Notes under the pieces: generated by a model
Database searches by the model: none
The model's input: the letters and a program-made list of their open reading frames with translations, nothing else
Told to the model about the DNA's origin: nothing
Shown here: positions 51,232-58,589 of the stretch, piece by piece
Position numbering within the stretch: the first letter of the stretch is position 1
How the letters are laid out: each line of letters begins with the position of its first letter
Origin: Salinicoccus albus DSM 19776
Lineage (GTDB): Bacteria > Bacillota > Bacilli > Staphylococcales > Salinicoccaceae
NCBI RefSeq assembly: GCF_000385175.1
Contig: NZ_ARQJ01000030.1
Coordinates: forward strand, 62,001-126,000
DNA length: 64,000 nucleotides
Direction: 5' to 3'
Position numbers and translations under genes: made by a program

Positions 51232-52338
51232 ATGTTTACATATAATAACCCGGTAAAAATTCATTTTGGCCAGGGTGTTTTTGCCAGATTGAATGAATTT
51301 ATCAATGAATATGACTATGAGAGTATGATTGTTGTTGCATCGAATTCACAGGTGGAATCAGGGGTGGTGAATCTGATTAAATCTGATCTGGGGGACAAGG
51401 TGAAGGCAGTGGTGAGCGGCATTGAACCGAACCCGACGACGCAGAATGTTGAAGCGATCACACAGGAGATGTATGCGCATAATGCCCACGCGGTGATTGC
51501 TGTCGGCGGCGGTTCTGCAATGGATGCATCAAAAGCTGCTGCGGCTGCCTATATGCAGGGCATATCTGCCGTTGATCTTTTGGATCATGATGATTTCACG
51601 AAAGCGCTGCCTGTCATCGCCATCCCGACAACGAGCGGATCTGCATCTGAAGTCACACCGACCGGTGTCATCAGCGACAAAGAGAATGAACTTAAAATTC
51701 CGTTAATCGGAGCAGGGCTTTACCCAAAAGCTGCGATTGTGGACCCTGAGCTGACACTGACGTGCACTCAGAGTGTGACGGCAATTTCTGGCATTGACGT
51801 TATTTGTCATGCGCTGGATGCACTTGGGGCAATGAAAAACAACCCGGTATCCGACAGTCTTGCTGTTCGTGCAGCCAGGCTTGCTTTTGACAACCTGGAA
51901 ACTGCGTATAATGAACCCTCCAACAGAGAGGCAAGAAGGAATATGTCACTCGGCAGCATGCTGGCGGGTCTGGCATTCAGTCAGACAGGGACATCAGGTT
52001 CCCATGCGATGAGCTATTATTTGACCTCTCATTACGATGTCCCCCATGGCGAAGCATGCGCGTTCTCACTGGATGAATGGTTTGTCATCAATTCAAAAGT
52101 CAACCCGGAACTTAATCAGCATGCCATGGATATCGGGTTTGACAGTGCGGAGACACTCGGCCAGGCATTCAACGATCTAAAGAAAAAGGTCGGTTTGCGG
52201 TCAACGCTGGCCGAACTGGAAATAGAGCGTTCGGACATCGATAAGATTGCAGAGGAAAGTCTGAAATCGGCAAACATGAAAAATAACATTGCCCAGCTCG
52301 AAAAACCGGAAGTTGCCGGGCTGCTTAAGCGTAAATAA
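51232..52338 (+). CDS. Iron-containing (group III) alcohol dehydrogenase
   Basis: About 368 residues. The cofactor-binding part has AVGGGSAMDASKAAAA and IPTTSGSASEVTPTGVI; the metal-binding part has GIDVICHALDALG, GTSGSHAMSYYLTSHYDVPHGEACAFS, with the Asp and His residues that hold Fe2+ or Zn2+. This is the iron-ADH superfamily, closest in pattern to short-chain alcohol, lactaldehyde and butanol dehydrogenases; the physiological substrate is not predictable. I start it at ATG 51232 with GGAGG 6 nt upstream, rather than at the earlier in-frame ATGs. Monocistronic, placed after the nagE terminator. Confidence 0.92.
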   Translation: MFTYNNPVKIHFGQGVFARLNEFINEYDYESMIVVASNSQVESGVVNLIKSDLGDKVKAVVSGIEPNPTTQNVEAITQEMYAHNAHAVIAVGGGSAMDASKAAAAAYMQGISAVDLLDHDDFTKALPVIAIPTTSGSASEVTPTGVISDKENELKIPLIGAGLYPKAAIVDPELTLTCTQSVTAISGIDVICHALDALGAMKNNPVSDSLAVRAARLAFDNLETAYNEPSNREARRNMSLGSMLAGLAFSQTGTSGSHAMSYYLTSHYDVPHGEACAFSLDEWFVINSKVNPELNQHAMDIGFDSAETLGQAFNDLKKKVGLRSTLAELEIERSDIDKIAEESLKSANMKNNIAQLEKPEVAGLLKRK

Positions 52339-52392
52339 ATATCTATGTTCTGCTTCGGTGTCATCGGTGGCAGCACGAAAACTGCGGGGTTT

Positions 52393-53292
52393 TTACTGTT
52401 GCTGCTGATGGTGTTCGAGACGATCGATTGCTTCCTTTGCAGTTTCTAGATGGGGACGCATTTTTTCTGCGATGTCTTCCAGACAGAATGCGGCTTCTGC
52501 TTTTTTTAAATATTCACGGGCGTTGGCAGAATCGTTCAATGCGATGAATATCAGACTCATCAAATGGTGTGATTTCCCCAAATAATACATGGAATTATGC
52601 TCCTGTATCCGGATCAGCAATTTATAGCAGACATCCATGGCTTTCAGGTACTCAAAATCAATATAAAGACAGTTTGCATAACCATAATAAAGTTGTATCA
52701 GCATATATTGATCAAAATATGTAACTTTTTCATAATTCATGATGTTTTTCCTGTAACGTTCATATAATCCCAGTGCCTGACTTTGTTTATCCTGGGAAAT
52801 ATAGAGATCAGCAAGAGAATTGATAATCTCAAGCTCAAGATCGGCTTTGTTTTTCTTTTCTTCGATCAGTCTGACCAGAATCTTTTCAGCCGTATCATAT
52901 TTGTTTTCATTTCTGTACACGATGGCGGAATATGTATCAAACAGCCTGTCATAATTTTTGTATTTCAAATCAAACTTCAGATTATTATTGATGGTCTCTT
53001 TGGCATCCTGCAATGTCATTTTCAACATATCCGGATGCCTGAAATAGACATATTCCCTTAATTTTTCCAGGTAGTAGTCGATCAATGCATATTCGGAACC
53101 CTCATCAACAAACAACGTCTGCATATCGATACCAAGCCTTTGACACAGCTGGTACAGCACTTCAGCCGTAATCGCAGTATCTCCGCGTTCAAATCTGTAT
53201 ATTGTGGTCATGCCGCATATGCCCTCGGAAAGGTCTTTATGGGTGAACCCTTTCAAGTTGCGAATGGCTTTGAATCGTTCGTGGTATTCCAT
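52393..53292 (-). CDS. RNPP-like (PlcR/Rgg type) regulator with HTH and TPR-like repeats
   Basis: 299 residues. Residues 1-65 form an XRE-type helix-turn-helix (FKAIRNLKGFTHKDLSEGI, TTIYRFERGDTAITAEVLYQL). The rest is all-helical with repeated helix pairs resembling TPR units (for example YDRLFDTYSAIVYRNENKY, NSLADLYISQDKQSQALGLY and HHLMSLIFIALNDSANAREY). This architecture defines the RNPP group (Rgg, NprR, PlcR, PrgX), where a short peptide bound in the TPR groove controls DNA binding. The protein has no signal sequence, so it acts inside the cell. A gene for a small secreted peptide lies divergently 104 nt away, which fits a regulator-pheromone pair. Confidence 0.85.
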   Translation of the reverse strand: MEYHERFKAIRNLKGFTHKDLSEGICGMTTIYRFERGDTAITAEVLYQLCQRLGIDMQTLFVDEGSEYALIDYYLEKLREYVYFRHPDMLKMTLQDAKETINNNLKFDLKYKNYDRLFDTYSAIVYRNENKYDTAEKILVRLIEEKKNKADLELEIINSLADLYISQDKQSQALGLYERYRKNIMNYEKVTYFDQYMLIQLYYGYANCLYIDFEYLKAMDVCYKLLIRIQEHNSMYYLGKSHHLMSLIFIALNDSANAREYLKKAEAAFCLEDIAEKMRPHLETAKEAIDRLEHHQQQQ

Positions 53293-53309
53293 AAAATCCC
53301 TCCTGTTTG

Positions 53310-53332
53310 TTCACAATTTTTGCATATGTGAA
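53310..53332. promoter_or_regulatory. Dyad between the RNPP-like regulator and the peptide gene
   Basis: TTCACA (53310-53315) and TGTGAA (53327-53332) form a perfect inverted repeat around 11 bp, 18 nt before the regulator start. A second, looser dyad, AATG...CATT (53361-53378), overlaps the likely promoter of the peptide gene. Either could be the regulator's site. Confidence 0.45.
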
Positions 53333-53395
53333 TATTGATTAAATATTTTGACTACTTCATAATGAACTTATAAACATTGATTGGTGGTGAATGGG

Positions 53396-53575
53396 ATGAA
53401 AAAACTTGTCAGTGCTTTGGTTCTGGGCTTCATGCTATTGGGCGCAGTTTCTTTAAGCAATCCGGAAACAGTAGAAGCGAGTACTGTTAAATCGGATACA
53501 ACAGAAACCGTGGCCGAGTTTCAGACCACTGGTTATCTACCTGACGGCAGACCCAGACCGATCGATGTTTACTAG
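53396..53575 (+). CDS. Small secreted peptide precursor, candidate RNPP pheromone
   Basis: 59 residues. The N-terminus is a clear Sec signal peptide: MKKLVSALVLGFMLLGAVSL, with a probable signal peptidase site after VEAS. The predicted product is a hydrophilic ~30-residue peptide rich in T, E and D whose last residues are GYLPDGRPRPIDVY. This is the layout of propeptides read by RNPP regulators (PapR, NprX): secreted precursor, active peptide at the C-terminus. ATG 53396 is preceded by GGTGGTGA. A terminator with a 10-bp stem follows. I know no family for it; the pheromone role is inferred from size, secretion signal and the divergent RNPP-like gene. Confidence 0.75.
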   Translation: MKKLVSALVLGFMLLGAVSLSNPETVEASTVKSDTTETVAEFQTTGYLPDGRPRPIDVY

Positions 53576-53619
53576 GGACTCATAGTAAGTTCATTTTTCC
53601 TTACCCTTAATTGGATTGA

Positions 53620-53674
53620 CCCCTGCCTGCTGAATGCACCCGACCTCTTAATAATTTCAGGCAGGGGCTTTTTT
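53620..53674 (+). terminator. Terminator with large loop after the peptide gene
   Basis: CCCCTGCCTG (53620-53629) pairs perfectly with CAGGCAGGGG (53658-53667) across a 28-nt loop, followed by six T residues. The loop is unusually long for a simple terminator. Confidence 0.8.
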
Positions 53675-53802
53675 GTGTCAAATTTGCATGATGTATTTGG
53701 ATCAGGGCGCTTCTCTTACGTTTTATTATACATAATTGTGACTATAATTTCATTTTTCCTTTGATTTGTTATAATAAGCTAAAAGCGATTTTGGAGGAAG
53801 CA

Positions 53803-54195
53803 ATGAAAAAGTATATCAGAGTTGTCGGCGCGGTGATTGTAAATGAACAGGATGAAATTTTATGCGCCCAGCGTCCTGAAGGTAAAAATCTGGCGTTAAA
53901 GTGGGAATTCCCCGGCGGTAAGGTTGAAGCAGGGGAAACCCCGGATGCCGCTTTAATCCGTGAGCTTAAGGAAGAGATGGACTGTGATATCAAAGTTGGA
54001 GATAAGATCACAACGACAGTTCATGAATACGATTTTGGAACGGTGGAACTGACGACATACTACTCCACAATCATAGACGGTGAAATTCAGCTGATTGAAC
54101 ATGTGGATATGAAATGGCTGGAGCGAAAAAGGATCGGGGCGCTTGAATGGGCACCTGCGGATATTCCGGCGATTAAAATGATTGCCAGTGGATAG
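53803..54195 (+). CDS. MutT-type Nudix hydrolase (8-oxo-dGTP diphosphatase-like)
   Basis: 130 residues. The Nudix box is complete: GGKVEAGETPDAALIRELKEE, matching G-x5-E-x7-RE-x-x-EE. The preceding IRVVGAVIVNEQDEILCAQRPEG and KWEFPGGK, with the FPGGK element, are those of MutT/CTP-pyrophosphohydrolase-like enzymes that clean oxidised nucleotides from the pool. The C-terminal MKWLERKRIGALEWAPADIP is also family-typical. The ATG at 53803 follows TTGGAGGA. Monocistronic, ended by a bidirectional hairpin. Confidence 0.9.
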   Translation: MKKYIRVVGAVIVNEQDEILCAQRPEGKNLALKWEFPGGKVEAGETPDAALIRELKEEMDCDIKVGDKITTTVHEYDFGTVELTTYYSTIIDGEIQLIEHVDMKWLERKRIGALEWAPADIPAIKMIASG

Positions 54196-54203
54196 AGAAA
54201 AGA

Positions 54204-54230
54204 CGCCGGTCACATGAGTGGCCGGCGCTT
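54204..54230. terminator. Bidirectional terminator between mutT-like and ydaT-like genes
   Basis: GCCGG-T-CAC (54205-54213) pairs with GTG-G-CCGGC (54218-54226) around ATGA, with one G-U pair and A/T-rich flanks. Confidence 0.75.
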
Positions 54231-54261
54231 ATTTGGATTAATCTGGCTTTTTTGCAGGGAG

Positions 54262-54678
54262 TCAGTCATTCCGATTATGAACGTTCACTTCCGCATTGCG
54301 GTTTTCCACAATTTCTTCAGCGCGGGCGACTGCGTCTCTTTTATATTCAAATGTGTCGCTTGGTTTATCCGCCCCTTTTGTTTTCACTTTCCATTCTTTT
54401 TCTTTAAAGTACACGTCCACATTATTATCTGCGAGTTCCGGCCCTTTGGCGTCCGGGTCGCTTTTATGCTGTGTAATATTTTTATCTTCCAATTTCCTTA
54501 TATCAGCTTCGTTTGCATTCTTGTACCATTCCTGTGCCTGTTCCGTGCCTACAGGGATTGCACGCCCGGCCTCATAGCCTTCCTCAAGCATCGCATTGAT
54601 GATATCTATCGCTTTTCTTCTTTCAATCTTTTCAAGGCTTTTTAATGAACTCGGATAATCCGTCATTGTATAAGGCAT
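54262..54678 (-). CDS. DUF2188 domain protein, YdaT-like
   Basis: 138 residues, soluble. It starts MPYTMTDYPSSLKSLEKIER and then RRKAIDIINAMLEEGYEAGRAIP, the YdaT/ChaB-like N-terminal half, and ends in a DUF2188 domain (VDVYFKEKEWKVKTKGADKP, KRDAVARAEEIVENRNAEV). In B. subtilis YdaT is part of the SigB general-stress regulon, and here a good SigB-type promoter lies upstream. The ATG at 54678 sits after AAAGGAG. The DUF2188 domain has no defined biochemical activity. The gene is convergent with mutT and divergent from yjbQ. Confidence 0.85.
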   Translation of the reverse strand: MPYTMTDYPSSLKSLEKIERRKAIDIINAMLEEGYEAGRAIPVGTEQAQEWYKNANEADIRKLEDKNITQHKSDPDAKGPELADNNVDVYFKEKEWKVKTKGADKPSDTFEYKRDAVARAEEIVENRNAEVNVHNRND

Positions 54679-54713
54679 TATGATTTCTCCTTTCATAGAA
54701 ATCTAGTAGTATA

Positions 54714-54738
54714 ATACCCAAAATACAAAAATTTAAAA
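54714..54738 (-). promoter_or_regulatory. SigB-type promoter of the ydaT-like gene
   Basis: On the minus strand TTTTAA (54738-54733) and GGGTAT (54719-54714) are separated by 13 bp, close to the SigB consensus GTTTAA-N12-14-GGGTAT. It lies about 35 nt before the ydaT-like start and overlaps the yjbQ leader on the other strand. Confidence 0.7.
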
Positions 54739-54749
54739 GGTGATATTTT

Positions 54750-55148
54750 ATGCTATTTACATTCAATGTGGATACGAACGAACGGGAAGAATTCGTGAAT
54801 ATTGATGCTTTGGTGGATGAGGCTGTTAAAAAGAGCGGGATAAAAAACGGTGTGGCCACGGTGTTTACGCCGCATACGACGGCGGGGATTACGATCAACG
54901 AAAATGCGGACCCGGACGTGACGCGTGATCTTGTTTACGGTATGAATGTAACTTTTGACAATAAAAAGGAATACCGTCATGCTGAGGGCAACACTGATTC
55001 TCATATGAAATCGTCTTTGACAGGGGCGAGTGAAACGCTGATCATAGAAGCGGGGAGCGTGATCTACGGGACGTGGCAAAGCACTTATTTTGCCGAGTTC
55101 GACGGTCCGAGGACACGCAGGGTCCATGTTAAAATAATTGAAGGGTAG
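54750..55148 (+). CDS. YjbQ/UPF0047 family protein
   Basis: 132 residues. The family core VFTPHTTAGITINENADPDVTRDL contains the conserved HTTA and N-E-N residues, and GNTDSHMKSSLTGASETLII, with HMKSSL, and the C-terminal GTWQSTYFAEFDGPRTRRVHV complete the UPF0047 pattern (beta-barrel, trimer). Some members show weak thiamine-phosphate synthase activity; the true role is unknown. AAAAGGTG precedes the ATG. It is divergent from the YdaT-like gene and has no co-transcribed partner. Confidence 0.9.
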   Translation: MLFTFNVDTNEREEFVNIDALVDEAVKKSGIKNGVATVFTPHTTAGITINENADPDVTRDLVYGMNVTFDNKKEYRHAEGNTDSHMKSSLTGASETLIIEAGSVIYGTWQSTYFAEFDGPRTRRVHVKIIEG

Positions 55149-55355
55149 TTCAGGCAAAATAAAACCTGCACTGGGTCAGTGCAGGAAAAATAGGAGAAAT
55201 TTTTATTAAAAAATGGAATAGGTTGTAGTTAATATCTATTAACTGTCCCCTATAATACTGAATTTTCTGATTAATTTCAAGGGAAAATCTCTAAATTTTT
55301 AAAATTAATTGAAATTCTCCGGGTGAAGTATTAAAAATTTATATTGGAGGCTATC

Positions 55356-55514
55356 ATGCAAATGATAAAATCGCTGTTACAGATTGTTTTCAAACTGATG
55401 GTCACGCTGCTTGTCATTTTAGCCGCGGGCTCTGCAGTGCTGGCGTTCTTCCTTAAAAAAGATGTGGATGAGATCAAGGCATTCACTGATAATCTCAAGC
55501 GGGAAAATGTATGA
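55356..55514 (+). CDS. Small membrane protein, 52 aa
   Basis: A short gene of 52 codons with GGAGG 5 nt before the ATG. The peptide begins MQMIKSLLQIVFKLM, has one hydrophobic helix (VTLLVILAAGSAVLAFFL) and a charged tail KKDVDEIKAFTDNLKRENV. It looks like a single-pass membrane protein with its C-terminal helix in the cytoplasm. A strong 13-bp stem hairpin follows directly after the stop, which supports a real transcription unit. No family is recognised. It is convergent with the znuA-like gene. Confidence 0.65.
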   Translation: MQMIKSLLQIVFKLMVTLLVILAAGSAVLAFFLKKDVDEIKAFTDNLKRENV

Positions 55515-55516
55515 GG

Positions 55517-55554
55517 GAACGCTGGCGGACCGGCCGTTCCGCCAGCGTTCTTTA
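55517..55554. terminator. Terminator between the 52-aa gene and znuA
   Basis: GAACGCTGGCGGA (55517-55529) pairs with TCCGCCAGCGTTC (55538-55550), then TTTATC. It overlaps the end of neither gene and probably serves the plus strand. Confidence 0.85.
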
Positions 55555-56505
55555 TCATTCATTCAAAGCCCGGTCCAATACTTCTATGTTTTCTTGCATA
55601 ATGGACTGATAAGTAGCATCTTCCGGATCATCATCGGTCAAAACGGAAATGTTGTGGAATTCGAGCGGCTCTGTGTCTGTCTGGTTTCGGATGGTGTCAG
55701 TTGTACTTGAGCTTGTGTTCTGTTCATAAAGGATATAAGGCGCCTCCGTCGATTCTATACTGTCAACGATTTCTGTCAGCGCCTGCTGTGAAGGCTGCTG
55801 GTTGTTGATGCCGGAAATGCCGATCTGCTCGAAATGATATCTGTCTGCGAGATAGCCAATGGATTCATGGGATATATATACGCTGTCTCTTTTCGGTGAT
55901 TGTGTGATTTCCTGGAGCTGGCTGTCGATATCTTCCAGGTCTGATTTGAGCGCCTCAAAGTTTTCATTATACAGATCTTCATGCTCCGGATACATTTCGA
56001 TCAGACGATCCAGGATCGATTCGGCCATGCTGATCGATACTACCGGATCCAGCCAGAGATGCGGATCCTGTGAACCTTGAGCGTGTTCATGGTCATGCGA
56101 TTCACTTTCGTCATGTTCATGCGCATGATCTGTTTCCACCATGTTTTCTTCAGATATTCCCTCGGCTGCTGCAAATGCTTCAGTATTTTCTCCTATGGCA
56201 CTTGTGATCGTTTCAGCGACCGGGTCGAGTGCATCTGTCGTGTAGATGAAGAGGCTGCCCTCAGCATACTCCAGGATTTCTTGCTGTGTCGGTTCATATG
56301 AGTGCGCATCGACGCCGTTCGGATAGATTGTCTCGACGGTCACAGTGTCCCCGGCAATTTGTTCAGTAAAGCTTTGCAGTGGAAATACTGTGGTATAGAT
56401 TGTTGCTGTCTCACTGCCGTCCTCCTCAGTTTCAGCTGCATCGCTGCATGCTGTAAGTGAGAGTGCGAACAGAGTCATAGATAATAAGATTAGCACCTTT
56501 TTCAT
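55555..56505 (-). CDS. Zinc ABC transporter substrate-binding lipoprotein (ZnuA/AdcA type)
   Basis: About 316 residues. A lipoprotein signal with lipobox LTAC leads into a cluster A-I binding protein. Zinc ligands of the family are seen in GVDAHSYEPTQQE, in the His-rich acidic loop (HAHEHDESESHDHEHAQG near residues 130-150), and in DPHLWLDPV and VYISHESIGYLADRYHFEQ. It captures extracellular Zn2+ (or Mn2+) for an ABC importer. The ATG at 56505 follows GGAG. Two Zur-type boxes lie directly upstream. No permease or ATPase gene is adjacent, so it is an orphan binding protein serving a transporter encoded elsewhere. Confidence 0.92.
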   Translation of the reverse strand: MKKVLILLSMTLFALSLTACSDAAETEEDGSETATIYTTVFPLQSFTEQIAGDTVTVETIYPNGVDAHSYEPTQQEILEYAEGSLFIYTTDALDPVAETITSAIGENTEAFAAAEGISEENMVETDHAHEHDESESHDHEHAQGSQDPHLWLDPVVSISMAESILDRLIEMYPEHEDLYNENFEALKSDLEDIDSQLQEITQSPKRDSVYISHESIGYLADRYHFEQIGISGINNQQPSQQALTEIVDSIESTEAPYILYEQNTSSSTTDTIRNQTDTEPLEFHNISVLTDDDPEDATYQSIMQENIEVLDRALNE

Positions 56506-56525
56506 GTGAAGCTCTCCTTCTTCAT

Positions 56526-56567
56526 TCGTAATCATTACGATTTAAAATTATATCGTAACGATTCCGA
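56526..56567 (-). promoter_or_regulatory. Two Zur-type boxes upstream of the zinc-binding lipoprotein gene
   Basis: TCGTAATCATTACGA (56526-56540) is a perfect 7-1-7 palindrome identical to the Bacillales Zur/Fur-type core. A second, imperfect copy, TCGTAACGATTCCGA, follows at 56553-56567. Zinc-dependent repression of the gene is expected. The ~280 nt beyond, up to rpmG, hold a likely rpmG promoter near 56773-56785 and no gene. Confidence 0.88.
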
Positions 56568-56856
56568 TTAGGCAAGGGGGTTTTTAACCTTTTTACCAGG
56601 TGATTGATAAAAGTATTGAAAAATTGAGGATGAACCTTTAGAATAAGTAAGGCGGTTTAATGAAGATTCGGGTCTGGCTGTTATGTAATTGATAAATGTT
56701 TCATCTTTACCGAGATGATCAACTGGCCAGTTGAAAAGCGGCCGGGCAGTACTTTCAAAAGACGGCCCGGCATGGTATTATACTAATAATGTTCCAATTT
56801 ACAGATCCATCACCCTTAAATCGAATGAGAAACACCAGATAAAGGAGGTGTAATTG

Positions 56857-57006
56857 ATGAGAGTAAATATAACTTTGGCTTGCACTGAAACGGGAGATCG
56901 CAACTACATTACGACTAAAAACAAGAAAAACAATCCTGAGCGTATCGAAATGAAAAAATTCTCCCCAAGATTGAACAAACACACAATGCACCGTGAAACT
57001 AAATAA
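56857..57006 (+). CDS. rpmG: 50S ribosomal protein L33, zinc-free (C-minus) form
   Basis: 49 residues beginning [18 protein letters not shown] and ending [10 protein letters not shown], a clear L33. The zinc-ribbon form has two Cys pairs; here only one Cys remains (ACTETGD instead of ACTECGD, and KKFSPRLN instead of KKYCPR), so it is the C-minus paralogue that needs no zinc. Its neighbour is the Zur-boxed zinc-binding lipoprotein gene, though no Zur box is seen directly in front of rpmG. AAAGGAGGTG precedes the ATG. A terminator follows at 57020-57049. Confidence 0.95.
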   Translation: MRVNITLACTETGDRNYITTKNKKNNPERIEMKKFSPRLNKHTMHRETK

Positions 57007-57019
57007 TGGGTACAATCTG

Positions 57020-57049
57020 CCATCCTCATTTGGGGATGGTATTTATTTT
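57020..57049 (+). terminator. Terminator after rpmG
   Basis: CCATCC (57020-57025) pairs with GGATGG (57034-57039), followed by TATTTATTTT. Confidence 0.8.
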
Positions 57050-57142
57050 GTGATGAGTGGAAGTGAACAAGCCTGTTTGATATCATTGAATTATCATTAA
57101 CTGTATTTTGGCAAGTGAATCATTCTTAAGGAGAATTGGCTG

Positions 57143-58015
57143 ATGACTACTATTATGGACGGCAGGAAAGTTGCAGGGCATTTATCTGAAGAGATCAAGG
57201 ATGCGCTGTCACAGTCGAAGAAGCACGGTATCAGACCGAAAGTTGCCTTTGTCAGGGTCGGGGATATGCCGGACGCCATCTCATATGAAAATGCGGCGTT
57301 CCGGCGGTTTGAAAAGCTTGGCATCGATGCGGAGCAATATCATTTTCCGGAAGATGTTTCCGCGAAAGCTTTCTTAACAAAATTCAGGGAAATCAACAGC
57401 GATCATGCAATTAATGGTATTCTGCTGCTGCAGCCGGTGCCGGAACATATTTCCATGAAGCGTGTCGTCGAACTGATGAACCCGATCAAGGATATTGACG
57501 GCATGACACAAGTAAACCTCGGCAAGGTTCTGACCGGTGAGGATGATCGGCTGGAACCCTGTACGCCGGCAGCAGTGATGGAAATGCTCAATTTCTACAA
57601 TATTGACCTGAAGGGCAAAAATGTCACGCTCGTCGGGGCCAGTGCCGTGGTCGGCAAACCGCTGGCCCTGTCACTGATGAATAAGGACGCAACGGTAACA
57701 ATATGCAATCTCTATACGGATGATCTTGTAAGCAGGTGTGCGGATGCCGATGTGATCATCAGTGCCGCCGGCGCAGTTAATCTCATCGATGAACCGCATG
57801 TGAAAGCGGGGGCGATCATCGTTGATGTCGGTATCAATTTCAATGCGGATGGCAAAATGGTCGGCGATGTGAACTATGAAGCGGTTAAGGATAAGGCGGC
57901 ATTCATTACACCTGTCCCCGGCGGTGTGGGTGCCATTACGACAACTGTACTTGCATATCATCTGATGATGGCAACGGATTTCCAGAAAGAACCGGTGTTG
58001 TTTCTGGAAAACTGA
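57143..58015 (+). CDS. folD: Bifunctional methylenetetrahydrofolate dehydrogenase/cyclohydrolase
   Basis: 290 residues. It interconverts 5,10-methylene-, methenyl- and 10-formyl-tetrahydrofolate. Visible motifs: KVAFVRVGDMPDAISYENAA, with the catalytic Tyr of the S-Y-E-x-A-A element in place of the usual S-x-x-Y-x-x-x-K, GILLLQPVPEHI, PIKDIDGMTQVN, and PCTPAAVMEML, followed by the NADP-binding VTLVGASAVVGKPLAL and TPVPGGVGAIT. The normal second FolD signature is complete. In the first, the Lys usually found after the Tyr is not in its standard place (ENAAFRR), which deserves a closer look. Monocistronic, with its own terminator. Confidence 0.9.
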   Translation: MTTIMDGRKVAGHLSEEIKDALSQSKKHGIRPKVAFVRVGDMPDAISYENAAFRRFEKLGIDAEQYHFPEDVSAKAFLTKFREINSDHAINGILLLQPVPEHISMKRVVELMNPIKDIDGMTQVNLGKVLTGEDDRLEPCTPAAVMEMLNFYNIDLKGKNVTLVGASAVVGKPLALSLMNKDATVTICNLYTDDLVSRCADADVIISAAGAVNLIDEPHVKAGAIIVDVGINFNADGKMVGDVNYEAVKDKAAFITPVPGGVGAITTTVLAYHLMMATDFQKEPVLFLEN

Positions 58016-58020
58016 TGGGT

Positions 58021-58046
58021 TCCTGCTCAATACGAGCAGGATTTTT
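58021..58046 (+). terminator. Terminator after folD
   Basis: TCCTGCTC (58021-58028) pairs with GAGCAGGA (58034-58041), followed by a T run. Confidence 0.92.
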
Positions 58047-58049
58047 CAG

Positions 58050-58439
58050 TTACAGCATAGCGATATCCAATATGTCCATGAATGATACGAAAACCACATC
58101 ATCAGTATCACCCCCGGCATCCAGTTGCTGAGCAATCAGCATCATGCTCCAAATATCCACTTTGATGATCTTAAGCTTCACTTGAAACCGTCTGCCGTCA
58201 TAATAATATTCCAGTTTGATATTGCGTTTGTCGTTCATGGCTTTTTTCAACACACGGTCCATGTCTTCCAGCCGGTCATCAGAAAGTTCGGGGCGGCTGA
58301 TTTTAGTCTGGCTGTCAATCATGTCCTCCACTGCTTCAAACTGTTCGGGCATCGTTGCAAATGGTGCCCATTTAATCATGCCGCGGCCTCTGGGAATATT
58401 AGAATCCAGCTTGTCGATGGGCATATCACGGTAATCCAT
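58050..58439 (-). CDS. YolD-like protein
   Basis: 129 residues. The start NIPRGRGMIKWAPFATMPEQ is the hallmark of the YolD-like family (DRGMxKWAPFMxPE), and the C-terminal half has KLEYYYDGRRFQVKLKIIKV, which fits the conserved YYxDG-like strand, then a hydrophobic end. In Bacillus and Staphylococcus these proteins are sometimes encoded with UvrX/DinB-type polymerases of prophages, but no such polymerase is adjacent here. Function is unknown. Convergent with folD, whose terminator it faces. GAAGGGATG lies upstream of the ATG. Confidence 0.8.
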   Translation of the reverse strand: MDYRDMPIDKLDSNIPRGRGMIKWAPFATMPEQFEAVEDMIDSQTKISRPELSDDRLEDMDRVLKKAMNDKRNIKLEYYYDGRRFQVKLKIIKVDIWSMMLIAQQLDAGGDTDDVVFVSFMDILDIAML

Positions 58440-58589
58440 TTACATCCCTTCTTCTCTCTTAAAAAGTTTATACTGCAATTATACGAACATACGTTCTACT
58501 TTTCAAGCGGAGGATTTAAAACATTTTATTTAGGGGAGGGGCGGGTGTATGCTAATATGAATGAAAATGTCTGAAACAGGAGGAATAAA

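Noticed and set aside
56857-57086. Minus-strand frames over rpmG
   Set aside because: The plus-strand 49-codon L33 gene with AAAGGAGGTG is unambiguous.
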